From positions 1,116,001 to 1,180,000 of the forward strand of contig NC_016051.1 of NCBI RefSeq assembly GCF_000151205.2: a DNA stretch of 64,000 bases, in the 5' to 3' direction. The first letter of the stretch is position 1, and each line of letters opens with the position of its first letter. This stretch comes from Thermococcus sp. AM4 (GTDB lineage: Archaea; Methanobacteriota_B; Thermococci; Thermococcales; Thermococcaceae). Made by a program: the position numbers and the translations under genes. The notes beneath the pieces are model-generated. The model saw only the letters and a list, made by a program, of their open reading frames with translations. It ran no database searches and was not told the origin of the DNA. Positions 8,690 to 17,553 of the stretch are shown here, piece after piece.

Positions 8690-8869
8690 ATGGGAAAGGT
8701 GTTCGAGGCCGAGGGCGTGTTTGTGAAATACGAGGAGAAGAGGGTGAAGCTTGAAAACGGCCACGAGCTGATCCACAGGAGCGAAGAACCAACTGAACTC
8801 TGGTGGAGGCTCAAAGAGGCCATCAAAGGCAGAAAAGTCCGGATCGTCGTTCACGAGGTGGAAGAATGA
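8690..8869 (+). CDS. Small conserved-looking protein, 59 residues, function unknown
   Basis: ATG 8690 follows the HAD stop codon without a gap and GGAGGTGGTG lies just upstream, so the start is well supported. The product, MGKVFEAEGVFVKYEEKRVK onwards, is charged and soluble, with beta-rich first half and a TELWWRLKEAIKGRKV helix. Its stop overlaps the next start in an ATGA arrangement (8866-8869), which indicates translational coupling. It is easily missed because it is under 60 codons. I do not recognise a family. Confidence 0.7.
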   Translation: MGKVFEAEGVFVKYEEKRVKLENGHELIHRSEEPTELWWRLKEAIKGRKVRIVVHEVEE

Positions 8870-9675
8870 TAGCCCACCTCATAAACACGGACGTCGGGAA
8901 CAGGGGAATTCTTTCCCTTTATCTTGACTACCGGAGGGAAAACTTCGACTTCCTCAAGAACGCCGCCAGAATTATACTTGAAAACCCCGAGAGGGTTCTG
9001 ATAGTGACGGGCTTCCCCATACCCCCTGAAAACGTTCCCGAGACGGACGGTCCCCCCGGGGCACTGGCGATCGCAAAGGCCGTCGAGATGATCGGCGGCC
9101 GCGCCGAGATCCTGAGCTACCCGGAGGTCGAGGCCGCGCTCGGGGAGTTCAAGGTCAGCTTTGCAGGATCGCCCAGGCCAGAGGACTACTCCGTTATAGT
9201 GGCGGTTGAGACGCCCGGGCGGGGAAAGGATGGGAAAGCGAGGTCGATGAGCGGAGTTCCCGTTGAGAGGGAAATCTTCGACTGGATTTTCATCGAGGCC
9301 CGGGAACTGGGCGTTCCGACGATAGGCATCGGGGACGGCGGCAACGAGGTCGGGATGGGCAAGATAAAGGATCTCGTGCTCAGGCACATCCCCAGGGGCG
9401 ATCTCATAGCCAGCACCGTCGAAACCGACGAGCTCGTAATCTCCGCAGTTTCGAACTGGGGTGCCTACGGACTCGTTGCCCAGCTCTCCCTCGAAACCGG
9501 GAAAAACCTTCTCTCGGGCTGGGATGAGGGGAAGGTCGTTAGAGCGCTCGTAAAGGCGGGAATAATCGACGGGGTCTCAAAAAAGGTGGAGGAGAGCGTC
9601 GACGGGATATCGATGGAGATACATCGCAGAATGGTTGAGCTTTTAAAGGCAATTGTGAGCGAATCCATCGGGTGA
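8866..9675 (+). CDS. DUF4392 (D-glutamate cyclase-like) protein
   Basis: The product is 269 residues. ATG 8866 is the natural start because it overlaps the preceding stop (ATGA) and the family begins near MIAHLINTDVGNRG. The conserved core GIGDGGNEVGMGKIKD matches DUF4392, the family of mitochondrial D-glutamate cyclase. PPENVPETDGPPGA and TVETDELVISAVSNWGAYG are further family-like blocks. The eukaryotic enzyme cyclises D-glutamate to 5-oxo-proline; whether the archaeal protein uses that substrate is unproven. It lies in a run of small hydrolase genes that look co-transcribed. Confidence 0.75.
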   Translation: MIAHLINTDVGNRGILSLYLDYRRENFDFLKNAARIILENPERVLIVTGFPIPPENVPETDGPPGALAIAKAVEMIGGRAEILSYPEVEAALGEFKVSFAGSPRPEDYSVIVAVETPGRGKDGKARSMSGVPVEREIFDWIFIEARELGVPTIGIGDGGNEVGMGKIKDLVLRHIPRGDLIASTVETDELVISAVSNWGAYGLVAQLSLETGKNLLSGWDEGKVVRALVKAGIIDGVSKKVEESVDGISMEIHRRMVELLKAIVSESIG

Positions 9676-9679
9676 GGTT

Positions 9680-10300
9680 ATGAAGCTTGAGGAGTTCATA
9701 CCCGACGCCAGGACCCGGGCGCTCATAGAGAGGACGCGCGAGTTCGCGAGGGGCTTCTTTGAGCGGGAGGGAACGCACGGCTTCAGCCACGTGGAGAGGG
9801 TTTTCAACCTCTGCATGCACATAGGCAAAGAGGAAGGGGCTGACCTTGAAGTCCTCGCCCTCGCTTCGCTCCTCCACGACATAGCGAGGCCCCTTGAGGA
9901 CGCCGGAAAGGTTGAGGATCATGCATTGGAAGGGGCGAAGATAGCGAGGCGCTTTCTCCTGAGCCTTGGTTATCCAGAGGAGAAGGCCGAGGCGGTTGCT
10001 CACGCAATCGAGGCCCATCGCTTTTCCCGCGGACCGGAGCCGAGGACTCTCGAGGCGAAGATACTCAGCGACGCGGACAAGCTCGACGCGATAGGGGCCA
10101 TTGGAATTGCTCGCGTTTTCATGTACTCCGGCGAGCACGGGAGAGATATCGAGGCATCGCTGAGGCACTTCGAGGAGAAAATCCTCAAGCTCAAGGACTT
10201 GATGTACACTGAAACGGCAAAGCGCATCGCCGAGGACAGACACCGCTTTACGGTCGGCTTCATCGAGAGAATCCGGCGGGAAATCGAAGGCGAGCTTTAG
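9680..10300 (+). CDS. HD domain phosphohydrolase
   Basis: The product is 206 residues. HD-superfamily metal ligands are visible in order: HGFSHVERV (first His), LLHDIAR (the HD pair), AHAIEAHRFS (histidines) and LSDADKLDAIGAIGIARVF (late Asp). This matches the uncharacterised YedJ/YpgQ-type HD phosphohydrolases, which act on phosphate esters or nucleotides. Start ATG 9680 lies five bases after the DUF4392 stop and has GGTGAGGTT upstream, so it closes this operon. Substrate unknown. Confidence 0.85.
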   Translation: MKLEEFIPDARTRALIERTREFARGFFEREGTHGFSHVERVFNLCMHIGKEEGADLEVLALASLLHDIARPLEDAGKVEDHALEGAKIARRFLLSLGYPEEKAEAVAHAIEAHRFSRGPEPRTLEAKILSDADKLDAIGAIGIARVFMYSGEHGRDIEASLRHFEEKILKLKDLMYTETAKRIAEDRHRFTVGFIERIRREIEGEL

Positions 10301-10308
10301 GCCATAAT

Positions 10309-10322
10309 AACCTTTTTAAATG
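10309..10322 (+). promoter_or_regulatory. TATA box of the KH-domain gene
   Basis: AACCTTTTTAAATG resembles a BRE plus TATA element. It lies about 55 bases before the start at 10375 and just after the HD gene stop. Confidence 0.5.
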
Positions 10323-10374
10323 GCTTCCAAAATTTAGTTTAGCCGTTCAAGGTCATTCTGCGGGAGGTGAGCGA

Positions 10375-10887
10375 ATGAAGGCCCCGATCTGTGAGGTTTG
10401 CCTAAAGACGGACGGTATTCTGTGCCCGGCTGACGAGAAGAAGCTCCAGGAAGGTATAATCTCCGAGCTCGACGTTAAGGTCGCGAGACTGCTCTACAAG
10501 CTTCTCGGGGATGTGGACGTCGAGTTCAAGAAGGCCGTCGAGGCCGGGGATCTAATCGTCATAGTCGTTGGCAAAGGAGACGTGCCCGTTGTCATAGGCA
10601 AGGGAGGAAAGAACATAAAGGCCCTCGTGAAGGAGCTCGGAAAGCGCGTCAGGGTCATCGAGGGAATCGAAGCCGAGACCACCGATGACATAAAGAAGCT
10701 CGCGACCGACCTCTTCTACCCGGCGAGCGTTTTCGGCGTCAACGTTGTGTACAGGCCGGGAGGGGAGAAGTACTACAAGATACTCGTCGCGACGAGGGAG
10801 AAGAAGAGGCTTCCCGAGAAACCGGAGCTCCTCGAGAGCATTCTGGCCCAGGTCCTCGGGAAGGACGTGAAGATCTCTTTCATCTGA
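10375..10887 (+). CDS. NusA-like KH domain RNA-binding protein
   Basis: The product is 170 residues. The N-terminus has a possible zinc motif, CEVCLKTDGILC (Cys6, Cys9, Cys17). A KH domain with PVVIGKGGKNIKALVKELGK carries the GxxG loop, and a second KH-like half follows. This is the archaeal NusA-related family, which binds RNA and is thought to act in transcription or ribosome biogenesis. The start has GGGAGGTGAGCGA in front. Its 3' end overlaps the convergent PIN gene by eight bases. Confidence 0.85.
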   Translation: MKAPICEVCLKTDGILCPADEKKLQEGIISELDVKVARLLYKLLGDVDVEFKKAVEAGDLIVIVVGKGDVPVVIGKGGKNIKALVKELGKRVRVIEGIEAETTDDIKKLATDLFYPASVFGVNVVYRPGGEKYYKILVATREKKRLPEKPELLESILAQVLGKDVKISFI

Positions 10888-11398
10888 GTCCTTTCCTTTT
10901 CAGTACTGTTTTCACGAACTCCCTAGCCGTAAGCACGTAAAAATAGTGGTTCGCAATTCTTGCTCGGCCCGTTCTGGAGTCATCCTTTAAGACAAAGTTC
11001 CCAAAGTGCTTCGTGTTCTCGGTGATGAGGTACTTTGCTTTGGACGCGAAAACTGCCTCAAGGAATTTCACATCGTCGGGGTCTTGGAGTTTTACAAGAG
11101 TCTTCTTATCGCTCAGAGCGTGTTTGGGCTCAAGAAACCTCGAATTAGAGCGGATTATGCCCAGTATCCTATTGGCTTTATCCACGAGGTCCCAATACGT
11201 TTCGGGAGTTGCGAACTCCATCGCTATCGAGAACAGAGTAATCTCCATCTCATCGAGGATTTCAGGAGTAACGTAGTTTTCAATCTCCTTGGTTTTTAGC
11301 ATTTCCAGAATCTTCCACGCCGGGCTTCTGGCTTCGTCTTTGGATTTAAGCGCGCTCACTAAAATCGACGTGTCAATGACGGTTCGGAGTTTTGGCAT
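10880..11398 (-). CDS. PIN domain ribonuclease toxin (VapC-like)
   Basis: The product is 172 residues. It begins TVIDTSILVSAL, the first PIN acidic motif, and has later acidic residues in EILDEME and DPDDVKFLEAVFASKAKYLIT, the D..D..E cluster of PIN nucleases. The second half TENTKHFGNF is typical of the PIN_3 type. These enzymes cleave RNA and usually act as toxins. It begins four bases after the stop of the small protein upstream, which is its likely antitoxin. The two lie as a reverse-strand pair between the KH gene and aspS. Confidence 0.85.
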   Translation of the reverse strand: MPKLRTVIDTSILVSALKSKDEARSPAWKILEMLKTKEIENYVTPEILDEMEITLFSIAMEFATPETYWDLVDKANRILGIIRSNSRFLEPKHALSDKKTLVKLQDPDDVKFLEAVFASKAKYLITENTKHFGNFVLKDDSRTGRARIANHYFYVLTAREFVKTVLKRKGLR

Positions 11399-11402
11399 TG
11401 GC

Positions 11403-11681
11403 TCACACCAAACCGGCTTTCCTGAGTTTCTCTTCTATCCTCTTGTATTTCCTGAAGTTTTTCTTTCCAGCATCGAGGAGCTTTTCCAGTGACTGGTCTA
11501 TCCCAACGGATTTATCCGATTTGGGTGCGAGTTTGTCAAGCTTCCCGGAGCGAGAAGCTTCGATGAGGCTCTTAAGCTCGAAGAACCACAGAACGTCCTC
11601 GGGCTTCTCACCTATTTTCTTCGCTATGCTCTCGGCCATGAGCTTTGTAACCTCGCTGGAAGTGGTCACGGTCTCGCTCAT
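11403..11681 (-). CDS. Putative antitoxin partner of the PIN toxin
   Basis: The product is 92 residues, helical, with a basic C-terminus (DAGKKNFRKYKRIEEKLRKAG). It precedes the PIN gene by four bases, the normal antitoxin-toxin order. No ribbon-helix-helix or AbrB motif is obvious, and the function is inferred from position only. The start at 11681 has GGTGAGAGG upstream. A short palindrome lies at 11695-11707 just before the gene. Confidence 0.6.
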   Translation of the reverse strand: MSETVTTSSEVTKLMAESIAKKIGEKPEDVLWFFELKSLIEASRSGKLDKLAPKSDKSVGIDQSLEKLLDAGKKNFRKYKRIEEKLRKAGLV

Positions 11682-11694
11682 CCTCTCACCATTT

Positions 11695-11707
11695 CAAACT
11701 TCGTTTG
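11695..11707. promoter_or_regulatory. Short palindrome upstream of the toxin-antitoxin pair
   Basis: CAAAC and GTTTG flank TTC as a perfect inverted repeat 14 bases before the antitoxin start. This is a plausible autoregulatory operator, but it is short and could be chance. Confidence 0.3.
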
Positions 11708-11733
11708 GGAATAGATTAAGGTTTTGGTACAAT

Positions 11734-11750
11734 CGAATACCTTTAAAAGC
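11734..11750 (+). promoter_or_regulatory. TATA box of aspS
   Basis: CGAATACCTTTAAAAGC fits BRE plus TATA. The start codon at 11778 is only about 28 bases further, so the mRNA leader must be very short. Confidence 0.55.
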
Positions 11751-11777
11751 TCGCCCCTACTCCTTCTGGGGATGGCC

Positions 11778-13094
11778 ATGTACAGGACGCACTACTCGAG
11801 CGAGATAACCGAGGAACTCAACGGCCAGCGCGTTAAAGTGGCCGGCTGGGTGTGGGAAGTCAAGGATTTGGGCGGAATCAAGTTCCTCTGGCTCAGGGAC
11901 AGGGAGGGGATAGTCCAGATTACTGCCCCGAAGAAGAAGGTTGACCCCGAGATATTCAAGCTCATTCCGAAGCTCAACAGCGAAGACGTCGTCGCGGTCG
12001 AGGGAACTGTTAACTTCACGCCCAAGGCGAAGCTCGGCTTTGAGATTCTCCCGGAGAAGCTTGAGATCCTCAGCAGGGCGGAGGCACCTCTACCCCTCGA
12101 CCCGACGGGGAAGGTCAAGGCCGAGCTCGACACCCGCCTGGACAACCGCTTCATGGACGTCAGAAGGCCCGAGGTAATGGCGATTTTCAAGATACGCTCG
12201 AGCGTCTTCAAGGCGATAAGGGATTTCTTCCACGAGAACGGCTTCATCGAGATTCACACGCCCAAGATTATTGCGACGGCAACCGAGGGTGGAACGGAGC
12301 TCTTTCCGATGAAATACTTCGAGAAGGACGCTTTTCTCGCCCAGAGCCCACAGCTCTACAAGCAGATTATGATGGCAAGCGGTCTGGACAGGGTTTACGA
12401 GATAGCGCCGATTTTCAGGGCGGAGGAGCACAACACGACGAGGCACCTCAACGAGGCGTGGAGCGTTGATGCAGAGATGGCCTTCATCGAAAGCGAGGAG
12501 GAGGTAATGGCGCTCCTTGAGAGGCTAGTGGCTTATACGATCAACTACGTCCGCGAGCACAACGCGAAGGAACTCGAAACCCTCAACTTCGAGCTGGAGG
12601 AGCCGAAACTGCCCTTCCCGAGGCTGAGCTACGATAAGGCCCTTGAGATTTTGGCGGACCTCGGCAAAACTATAGAGTGGGGCGAGGACATAGACACCGA
12701 GGGCGAGAGGCTACTCGGAAAGTACATGATGGAGAACGAGGAGGCACCGCTCTACTTCCTCTACAAGTATCCGAGCGAGGCCAAGCCCTTTTACATCATG
12801 AAGTACGACGATAAGCCCGAAATCTGCAGGGCCTTCGATTTGGAGTACAGGGGCGTCGAGATAACCTCCGGTGGCCAGAGGGAACACCGCGTTGACGTCC
12901 TCGTCGAGCAGATTAAGGAGAAGGGACTCAATCCAGAGAGCTTCGAGTTCTACCTCAAGGCCTTCCGCTACGGAATGCCGCCGCACGGTGGCTTCGGCCT
13001 CGGCGCCGAGAGGCTGATAAAGCAGATGCTCGATTTGCCAAACATCAGGGAGGTCATACTCTTCCCGAGGGACAGGAAGAGACTGGTTCCGTGA
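11778..13094 (+). CDS. aspS: Aspartyl-tRNA synthetase
   Basis: The product is 438 residues from the ATG giving [14 protein letters not shown], the usual Thermococcus start and length. ATGs at 11772 and further upstream are in frame but less likely. An N-terminal OB-fold anticodon-binding domain (about 1-100) precedes the class II catalytic core. The core shows [20 protein letters not shown] (motif 1/flipping loop), [18 protein letters not shown] (motif 2) and [19 protein letters not shown] (motif 3). It charges tRNA(Asp) with aspartate. The gene is monocistronic, divergent from the toxin-antitoxin pair. Confidence 0.97.
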   Translation: MYRTHYSSEITEELNGQRVKVAGWVWEVKDLGGIKFLWLRDREGIVQITAPKKKVDPEIFKLIPKLNSEDVVAVEGTVNFTPKAKLGFEILPEKLEILSRAEAPLPLDPTGKVKAELDTRLDNRFMDVRRPEVMAIFKIRSSVFKAIRDFFHENGFIEIHTPKIIATATEGGTELFPMKYFEKDAFLAQSPQLYKQIMMASGLDRVYEIAPIFRAEEHNTTRHLNEAWSVDAEMAFIESEEEVMALLERLVAYTINYVREHNAKELETLNFELEEPKLPFPRLSYDKALEILADLGKTIEWGEDIDTEGERLLGKYMMENEEAPLYFLYKYPSEAKPFYIMKYDDKPEICRAFDLEYRGVEITSGGQREHRVDVLVEQIKEKGLNPESFEFYLKAFRYGMPPHGGFGLGAERLIKQMLDLPNIREVILFPRDRKRLVP

Positions 13095-13099
13095 GCAAA

Positions 13100-13114
13100 A
13101 CCCCTTTATACTTT
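13100..13114 (+). promoter_or_regulatory. TATA box of the surface-protein gene
   Basis: ACCCCTTTATACTTT follows the aspS stop by six bases and lies about 45 bases before ATG 13154. Confidence 0.5.
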
Positions 13115-13153
13115 TCTGCCCTTTTTATTCCAGCATCAACGGGAGGGAGTGAA

Positions 13154-15295
13154 ATGGGTTCAAAGAAAGTCCTTCCAATCCTGCTGATCTTTCTCCTGCT
13201 GCCGGTTTACGCACCGCAGGTGCACGCTGAGAGAAGCTGGAGTGCCGAGATCTCGCCGATAGTCCTCGGACTTGGGGACAGCGTCAGGATAGCGAACTAC
13301 ACGATCCAGTTCTACGACGTCAGCACGAACTGGAGCCTCGTAACGATCAGGGTCTCGTATGCCAGCGGCGTTCAGCTGCTGTTCCTCCGGGAGGGGGAGG
13401 TGGGCTACTTCCCGTCACGGGACTCCGAGGTCTTCGCGGTGGCGCTCAACTCGATAGACAGGGAGAACGGCCTCATAGTCATCTCCATCACATCTCCCCT
13501 CGTCCGGGTCAGGGAAAACCTCCAGATGGTCCCGAACGAGACGGTTGTTATAAACAAGAACGTGATGATACGCCTTCTCGCCTCGTGGCAGAACGGGGCA
13601 ACAATCGGGGTTAAACTGCCCCCGCTGACGGACTTCAAGGTCTTCAACCTGACCGTGGGTGAATCAAGGGGCTTTGACTACCAGCTTGCCCCCGGGGTAA
13701 TGTACACGGACTACCTCAGGGTTGAGCTCCAGAGCGCTTCAAAGGACGTTGCCTGGCTGAACGTTTACCTTCCAAAGCTCGACGCCGAAAACCTGACCCT
13801 TCAGCAGATCCCCGCCGGCAACGGTTCGAAGCCGGTAAAAACCGAACCAACGGTCTTTGTCGAGGCCTACAAAGGCTACGTGCCCGTAAACCAGCCGGTT
13901 AAGGTGGAGACCCCGCTCGGCACCGCAGTCGTCAGGTTAACGGCCTTCAGCCTGAGCGGTGGCCTCAACCTGCCAACCACCTCGAGCTTTCTGGCCTTAG
14001 TGAACTTCACCGCCGCAAACGGGAGCGTGCTGTCAAAGAGGGTAAACGTCCCCATCGGCTCGGGCCCGGTTGCGGTCGAAGGCGTTCCGCTCATGCTCGC
14101 GGTGTACAGTGCCGATTCAGAGCACGGCAGGGCCCTCATCGGGATCTTTGCCCCGCAGGGCTCAACCGTTTACAGACCTCCGGAACCGGCCAACGTTTCG
14201 GTCTCAATAAGCGCGGTTCCCACGGAGCTAATGGTCGGCGGCGAGGTGGCAGTTTACATAAACGTCGCCAACAACGGGCCCGGAGAGGCCAGGAACCTCG
14301 CGATAGCCGCGCCTGTGCCGAGCGGATTTGAACTCGTCGGTAAGGAAACCGGCTGGTCCATCGGCGACCTGAAACCGTACTCGAAGGTTCCTGCGATCGT
14401 TTACATCCTCAGGCCCACAAAACCGGGGGAGTTCACGATCTCTGGGGTCGTCGCCACCTACTACGACGAGAGCGGGAACAAGGTTCAGGTCAAATCCACG
14501 CCGGACATACACGTCAAAGTCTACGGTGTTCCAGACCTCCAGGTCACGATACTCGGTTCGAACTCAACCTTTGGCGGAAACTGGGGCCATTACGTCCACA
14601 CCGAGAACATGAGCCCGGTTCTTCTCCTCATAAACGTCAGCGCCGCTGGAACCGACGGCAGGTTTGAGTACATCACCGATGTGGAGCTCCACATAAGCTA
14701 CCCGAGAGGAGTCGTCGGGCCCGCTTTGATAGGACTGGGGAACCTGAGCGCGGGAAGGAACATCGAGAAGGCCCTTCAGATAAGGGTTCTTGAAACGGGC
14801 CGCTTCCCGATAAGGGCGTCCCTGACCTACCGCGATCCGCTCGGGGGCGAACACGAGCTCGACCTCGGCACGGTTCTCGTCGTCGATACGGTTCCGCCGA
14901 AGGTTATCGTTAAGGAGAAGGTCATCCACGTCTACCCGAGTGAGAACGAGCTTCCGGAGTTCGTTAACCAGACCCTCAAGAACTCCACGAACGCAAAGGC
15001 CCTGGCGGAGGAGCTCTCGAACGTCATAAAACCCTACCTGCCCAAAGAAACCAACCACTGGAAGATCGCCACGATAGTCCTGCTGATCCTCGTCCTGATC
15101 CTCGGATACCTCGCCTACGGCTACTACCGCGAGGTTCAGACCTTCAGGAGGTTCCTCCTCAGGAAGAGGAAGAGCAGACCCGGAGGACTTCCTAAGAAAT
15201 GGAAGAGGGACGAGCTGGAAGTGCTCCTCAGAGAGCTCCGCCTAGAACTCGTCCGAGAGAGCCTGCCCTCGGAGAGGAAGCCCCCGGAGGGGTGA
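13154..15295 (+). CDS. Large cell-surface protein with CARDB/DUF11-like domain and C-terminal anchor
   Basis: The product is 713 residues. ATG 13154 is chosen because GGGAGGGAGTGAA precedes it and a clean signal peptide follows (GSKKVLPILLIFLLLPVYA..VHA). The ectodomain is beta-rich with many sequons. Around residues 335-450 it contains VSISAVPTELMVGGEVAVYI and VANNGPGEARNLAI, like CARDB/DUF11 beta-sandwich domains of archaeal surface proteins. A single membrane helix near the end (IATIVLLILVLILGYLAYGY) is followed by a very basic cytoplasmic tail. It should be a type I anchored surface protein; ligand and role are unknown. Confidence 0.75.
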   Translation: MGSKKVLPILLIFLLLPVYAPQVHAERSWSAEISPIVLGLGDSVRIANYTIQFYDVSTNWSLVTIRVSYASGVQLLFLREGEVGYFPSRDSEVFAVALNSIDRENGLIVISITSPLVRVRENLQMVPNETVVINKNVMIRLLASWQNGATIGVKLPPLTDFKVFNLTVGESRGFDYQLAPGVMYTDYLRVELQSASKDVAWLNVYLPKLDAENLTLQQIPAGNGSKPVKTEPTVFVEAYKGYVPVNQPVKVETPLGTAVVRLTAFSLSGGLNLPTTSSFLALVNFTAANGSVLSKRVNVPIGSGPVAVEGVPLMLAVYSADSEHGRALIGIFAPQGSTVYRPPEPANVSVSISAVPTELMVGGEVAVYINVANNGPGEARNLAIAAPVPSGFELVGKETGWSIGDLKPYSKVPAIVYILRPTKPGEFTISGVVATYYDESGNKVQVKSTPDIHVKVYGVPDLQVTILGSNSTFGGNWGHYVHTENMSPVLLLINVSAAGTDGRFEYITDVELHISYPRGVVGPALIGLGNLSAGRNIEKALQIRVLETGRFPIRASLTYRDPLGGEHELDLGTVLVVDTVPPKVIVKEKVIHVYPSENELPEFVNQTLKNSTNAKALAEELSNVIKPYLPKETNHWKIATIVLLILVLILGYLAYGYYREVQTFRRFLLRKRKSRPGGLPKKWKRDELEVLLRELRLELVRESLPSERKPPEG

Positions 15296-15340
15296 CCCTT
15301 TAATTTTTAAATTCCATTCCAAGCCCTTTTGGTGGTGCTC

Positions 15341-15697
15341 ATGTTCAGGTACAAGCAGGTTATAGTCTCTCGGAAGGACCTCAAGCTCAGCAAGGGCAAG
15401 TTCGCGGTCCAGGTGGCTCACGGGGCCGTTACCGCCGCTCTAAAGGCCCAGAAAGAGAAGCCCGAGTGGTTTAAAGCATGGTTCAACGAGGGGCAGAAGA
15501 AGGTCGTCGTCAAGGCTGAGAACCTTGAGGAGCTGTTCCAGCTCAAGGAGAAGGCGGAAAGGTTCGGACTTCCGACGGCGCTCATAAGGGACGCCGGACT
15601 AACGGAAATTCCGCCCGGAACGGTCACGGTTCTTGCAATCGGGCCCGGCCCTGAGGAGCTGGTCGATAAGGTTACTGGTCATTTAAAGCTGGTGTGA
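15341..15697 (+). CDS. pth2: Peptidyl-tRNA hydrolase, archaeal/eukaryotic type
   Basis: The product is 118 residues from ATG 15341, selected over GTG 15329 because the family begins [14 protein letters not shown] and GGTGGTGC lies just before. The Pth2 signatures [30 protein letters not shown] and TVLAIGPGP are all present. It releases tRNA from prematurely dropped peptidyl-tRNA. It is monocistronic and sits between the surface protein and the ATPase/TOPRIM pair. Confidence 0.96.
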   Translation: MFRYKQVIVSRKDLKLSKGKFAVQVAHGAVTAALKAQKEKPEWFKAWFNEGQKKVVVKAENLEELFQLKEKAERFGLPTALIRDAGLTEIPPGTVTVLAIGPGPEELVDKVTGHLKLV

Positions 15698-15744
15698 ACG
15701 GAAGCCTTTTAATCACCTGACCGTTTTTAATCTTCGGTGGGAAC

Positions 15745-17034
15745 GTGAGGTTAAAGAAGCTCGTCGTCAAGAACTTCAAAAGCCTCAGGGACTGCGAGAT
15801 AGAGCTCAATAAGTTCAATGTCCTCATCGGACCTAACGCCTCAGGTAAAACGAACCTCGTTGAGGTATTCAAGCTCCTCAGAAAAATCTACCTTGAGCGG
15901 GACGATAATCCTTTCTTGGAGTGGTGGGGCTACAACAACGTCGTCTGGGCCGGAAAGGAGGAGCTTCCGATAACAGTCGGAATGCTCTTCGACGTTGATG
16001 GCTACGACGTTTACTTTGAGACTACTTTTACTGGGACGGGTGGGAGTTTTAGGATTTTGAAGGAGGTTCTTGAAGTTAAGGGGTATCTAACTCTCGAGAA
16101 GAAAGGCCCCAGTGTTCATCTTAAGTACTCTGAAAGATTCTACTGGGCAACAAAAGAAGTCCCGGGGCTGATTAATAACCTGTTTATCCCTCCAGAGCCC
16201 GAGCTCATGCTGGAAGCCCCAGGTTCAAGCTCTCTCCTTGGTCTCTTATCTCCTGAAAAGCCTGAAGAGGCGTTTTTCTCGGAGGTCTTAGGGAAATTGT
16301 TTGGAGCCCTGCCGTTAATCAAGACGAGATATGCTAGTAAAAAGGAAATTTTCGTAGTCTCCCCTAAAATAGGAGAGGATCTCGTAATTTCTCGCTTTGT
16401 GAAAGGGTTCCTTCTGTTGGTATCTTCGCCCCTGCTCAGACAGCTAAACATAAGAAGTGCCAAAAACCCGCAGTATCCCCGCAAAGAAACCACCCTCAAA
16501 GAAGATGCCTCAAACCTCATCCCTCTTCTCTACAACCTCTGGCTCCGCGAGGGGAGGCTGCCCGATGAGATAAGCAAGCCTCTATCCATAGCGTTTCCAA
16601 ATACGAGGGTGTTCTTCCAGCTGACGGAGGATGGAAGGGTCATGATGAAGGTCTTTGAGAACGACCTTGAACTCGCACCCCCAAGCATCTCGGACGGATT
16701 CTACAAAGTCCTTGCGATACTGACTGCGGCCTATCTAAAACCACCTCTCCTGATAATAGACGAAATAGAGAACTCCCTCCACCCAGAAACCCTTGAGCTC
16801 ATAATCGACACGCTCAAAGAAAGCGAGAGCCAGGTTATAATAACCACGCACTCCCCGGTTGTCGTTGATATTGTCGAGCCCTCTGACCTTGTGCTTGTTG
16901 ATAAAGAGGAGGGTGAGACAATCTTTAGAAGGATAAGAAACCCTGAGAAAATCAAGAAGTTCCTCAACGAGAAGGGCATCACTCTCAGCGAGGGGTGGCT
17001 CTACGGCTCGCTCTTTGAAAACGACGAGCAGTGA
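15745..17034 (+). CDS. AAA family ATPase, OLD/RecF-like (possible defence protein)
   Basis: The product is 429 residues from GTG 15745. It has an ABC-type/AAA_15 ATPase layout: Walker A GPNASGKT at 29-36, a long divergent insert, a signature-like SISDG at 314-318, Walker B LLIIDEIENS at 335-344 and the switch ITTHSP at 366-371. This is the OLD/AriA kind of ATPase, which usually works with a TOPRIM nuclease. The next gene overlaps or abuts its stop and looks TOPRIM-like. The central part is more AT-rich than the neighbouring housekeeping genes, suggesting later acquisition. A defence role is inferred. Confidence 0.85.
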   Translation: MRLKKLVVKNFKSLRDCEIELNKFNVLIGPNASGKTNLVEVFKLLRKIYLERDDNPFLEWWGYNNVVWAGKEELPITVGMLFDVDGYDVYFETTFTGTGGSFRILKEVLEVKGYLTLEKKGPSVHLKYSERFYWATKEVPGLINNLFIPPEPELMLEAPGSSSLLGLLSPEKPEEAFFSEVLGKLFGALPLIKTRYASKKEIFVVSPKIGEDLVISRFVKGFLLLVSSPLLRQLNIRSAKNPQYPRKETTLKEDASNLIPLLYNLWLREGRLPDEISKPLSIAFPNTRVFFQLTEDGRVMMKVFENDLELAPPSISDGFYKVLAILTAAYLKPPLLIIDEIENSLHPETLELIIDTLKESESQVIITTHSPVVVDIVEPSDLVLVDKEEGETIFRRIRNPEKIKKFLNEKGITLSEGWLYGSLFENDEQ

Positions 17035-17039
17035 TGGGC

Positions 17040-17552
17040 ATGACAAAGGAGATAGTGATAATAACCGAGGACGCCTACGGGGGAGAGTTCTTCAAACGTC
17101 TTCTGAACAGATTGAACCGCGAAGGGTTTACCAACGTTAGGCTCAAGAAGATAACGGGAAGAAAAAATCCCATCCATGCTCCCATCCTTTGTAACTCAAA
17201 GCTTAACAGGATTATAACAGCGGCTGAACTCGCCAGACCCGATCTTATCCTCGTGGTTTACGATGGGGATGGCCCTTCTAATTATGACTCCCGGAAGAAT
17301 GACGTACAGAAACACATTCCTAAGAAGAGGATAAAAACACCCGTTAAAATCCTTATCTTTGAGTACGAAATAGAGGAATGGATTTGCAGGAGTTTGGGCT
17401 ACAGCTGGAGCACTAAGCCGTCTGACGAGCTGAAACGACGAGAGAGATACGCCAAACACAAATTGCCTGACTATGTGAACAAGCTCGACTTTGATAGGCT
17501 CAGGAGAAACTGCAGGTCATTCCAGGAGTTTCTGAAGATTGTGGGTGAGTGA
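17040..17552 (+). CDS. TOPRIM-like (DUF4276/RloB-like) partner of the ATPase
   Basis: The product is 170 residues from ATG 17040. ATG 17034 and GTG 17031 are also possible and overlap the ATPase stop. Acidic motifs fit a TOPRIM fold: IVIITED near the start (Glu10), LVVYDGDG at 72-78 and IFEYEIEEW at 106-114. Such proteins are nucleases or nuclease-like effectors paired with OLD/AriA-type ATPases. I cannot assign the exact family. It overlaps nothing downstream; truD starts one base after its stop region. Confidence 0.65.
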   Translation: MTKEIVIITEDAYGGEFFKRLLNRLNREGFTNVRLKKITGRKNPIHAPILCNSKLNRIITAAELARPDLILVVYDGDGPSNYDSRKNDVQKHIPKKRIKTPVKILIFEYEIEEWICRSLGYSWSTKPSDELKRRERYAKHKLPDYVNKLDFDRLRRNCRSFQEFLKIVGE

Positions 17553-17553
17553 A

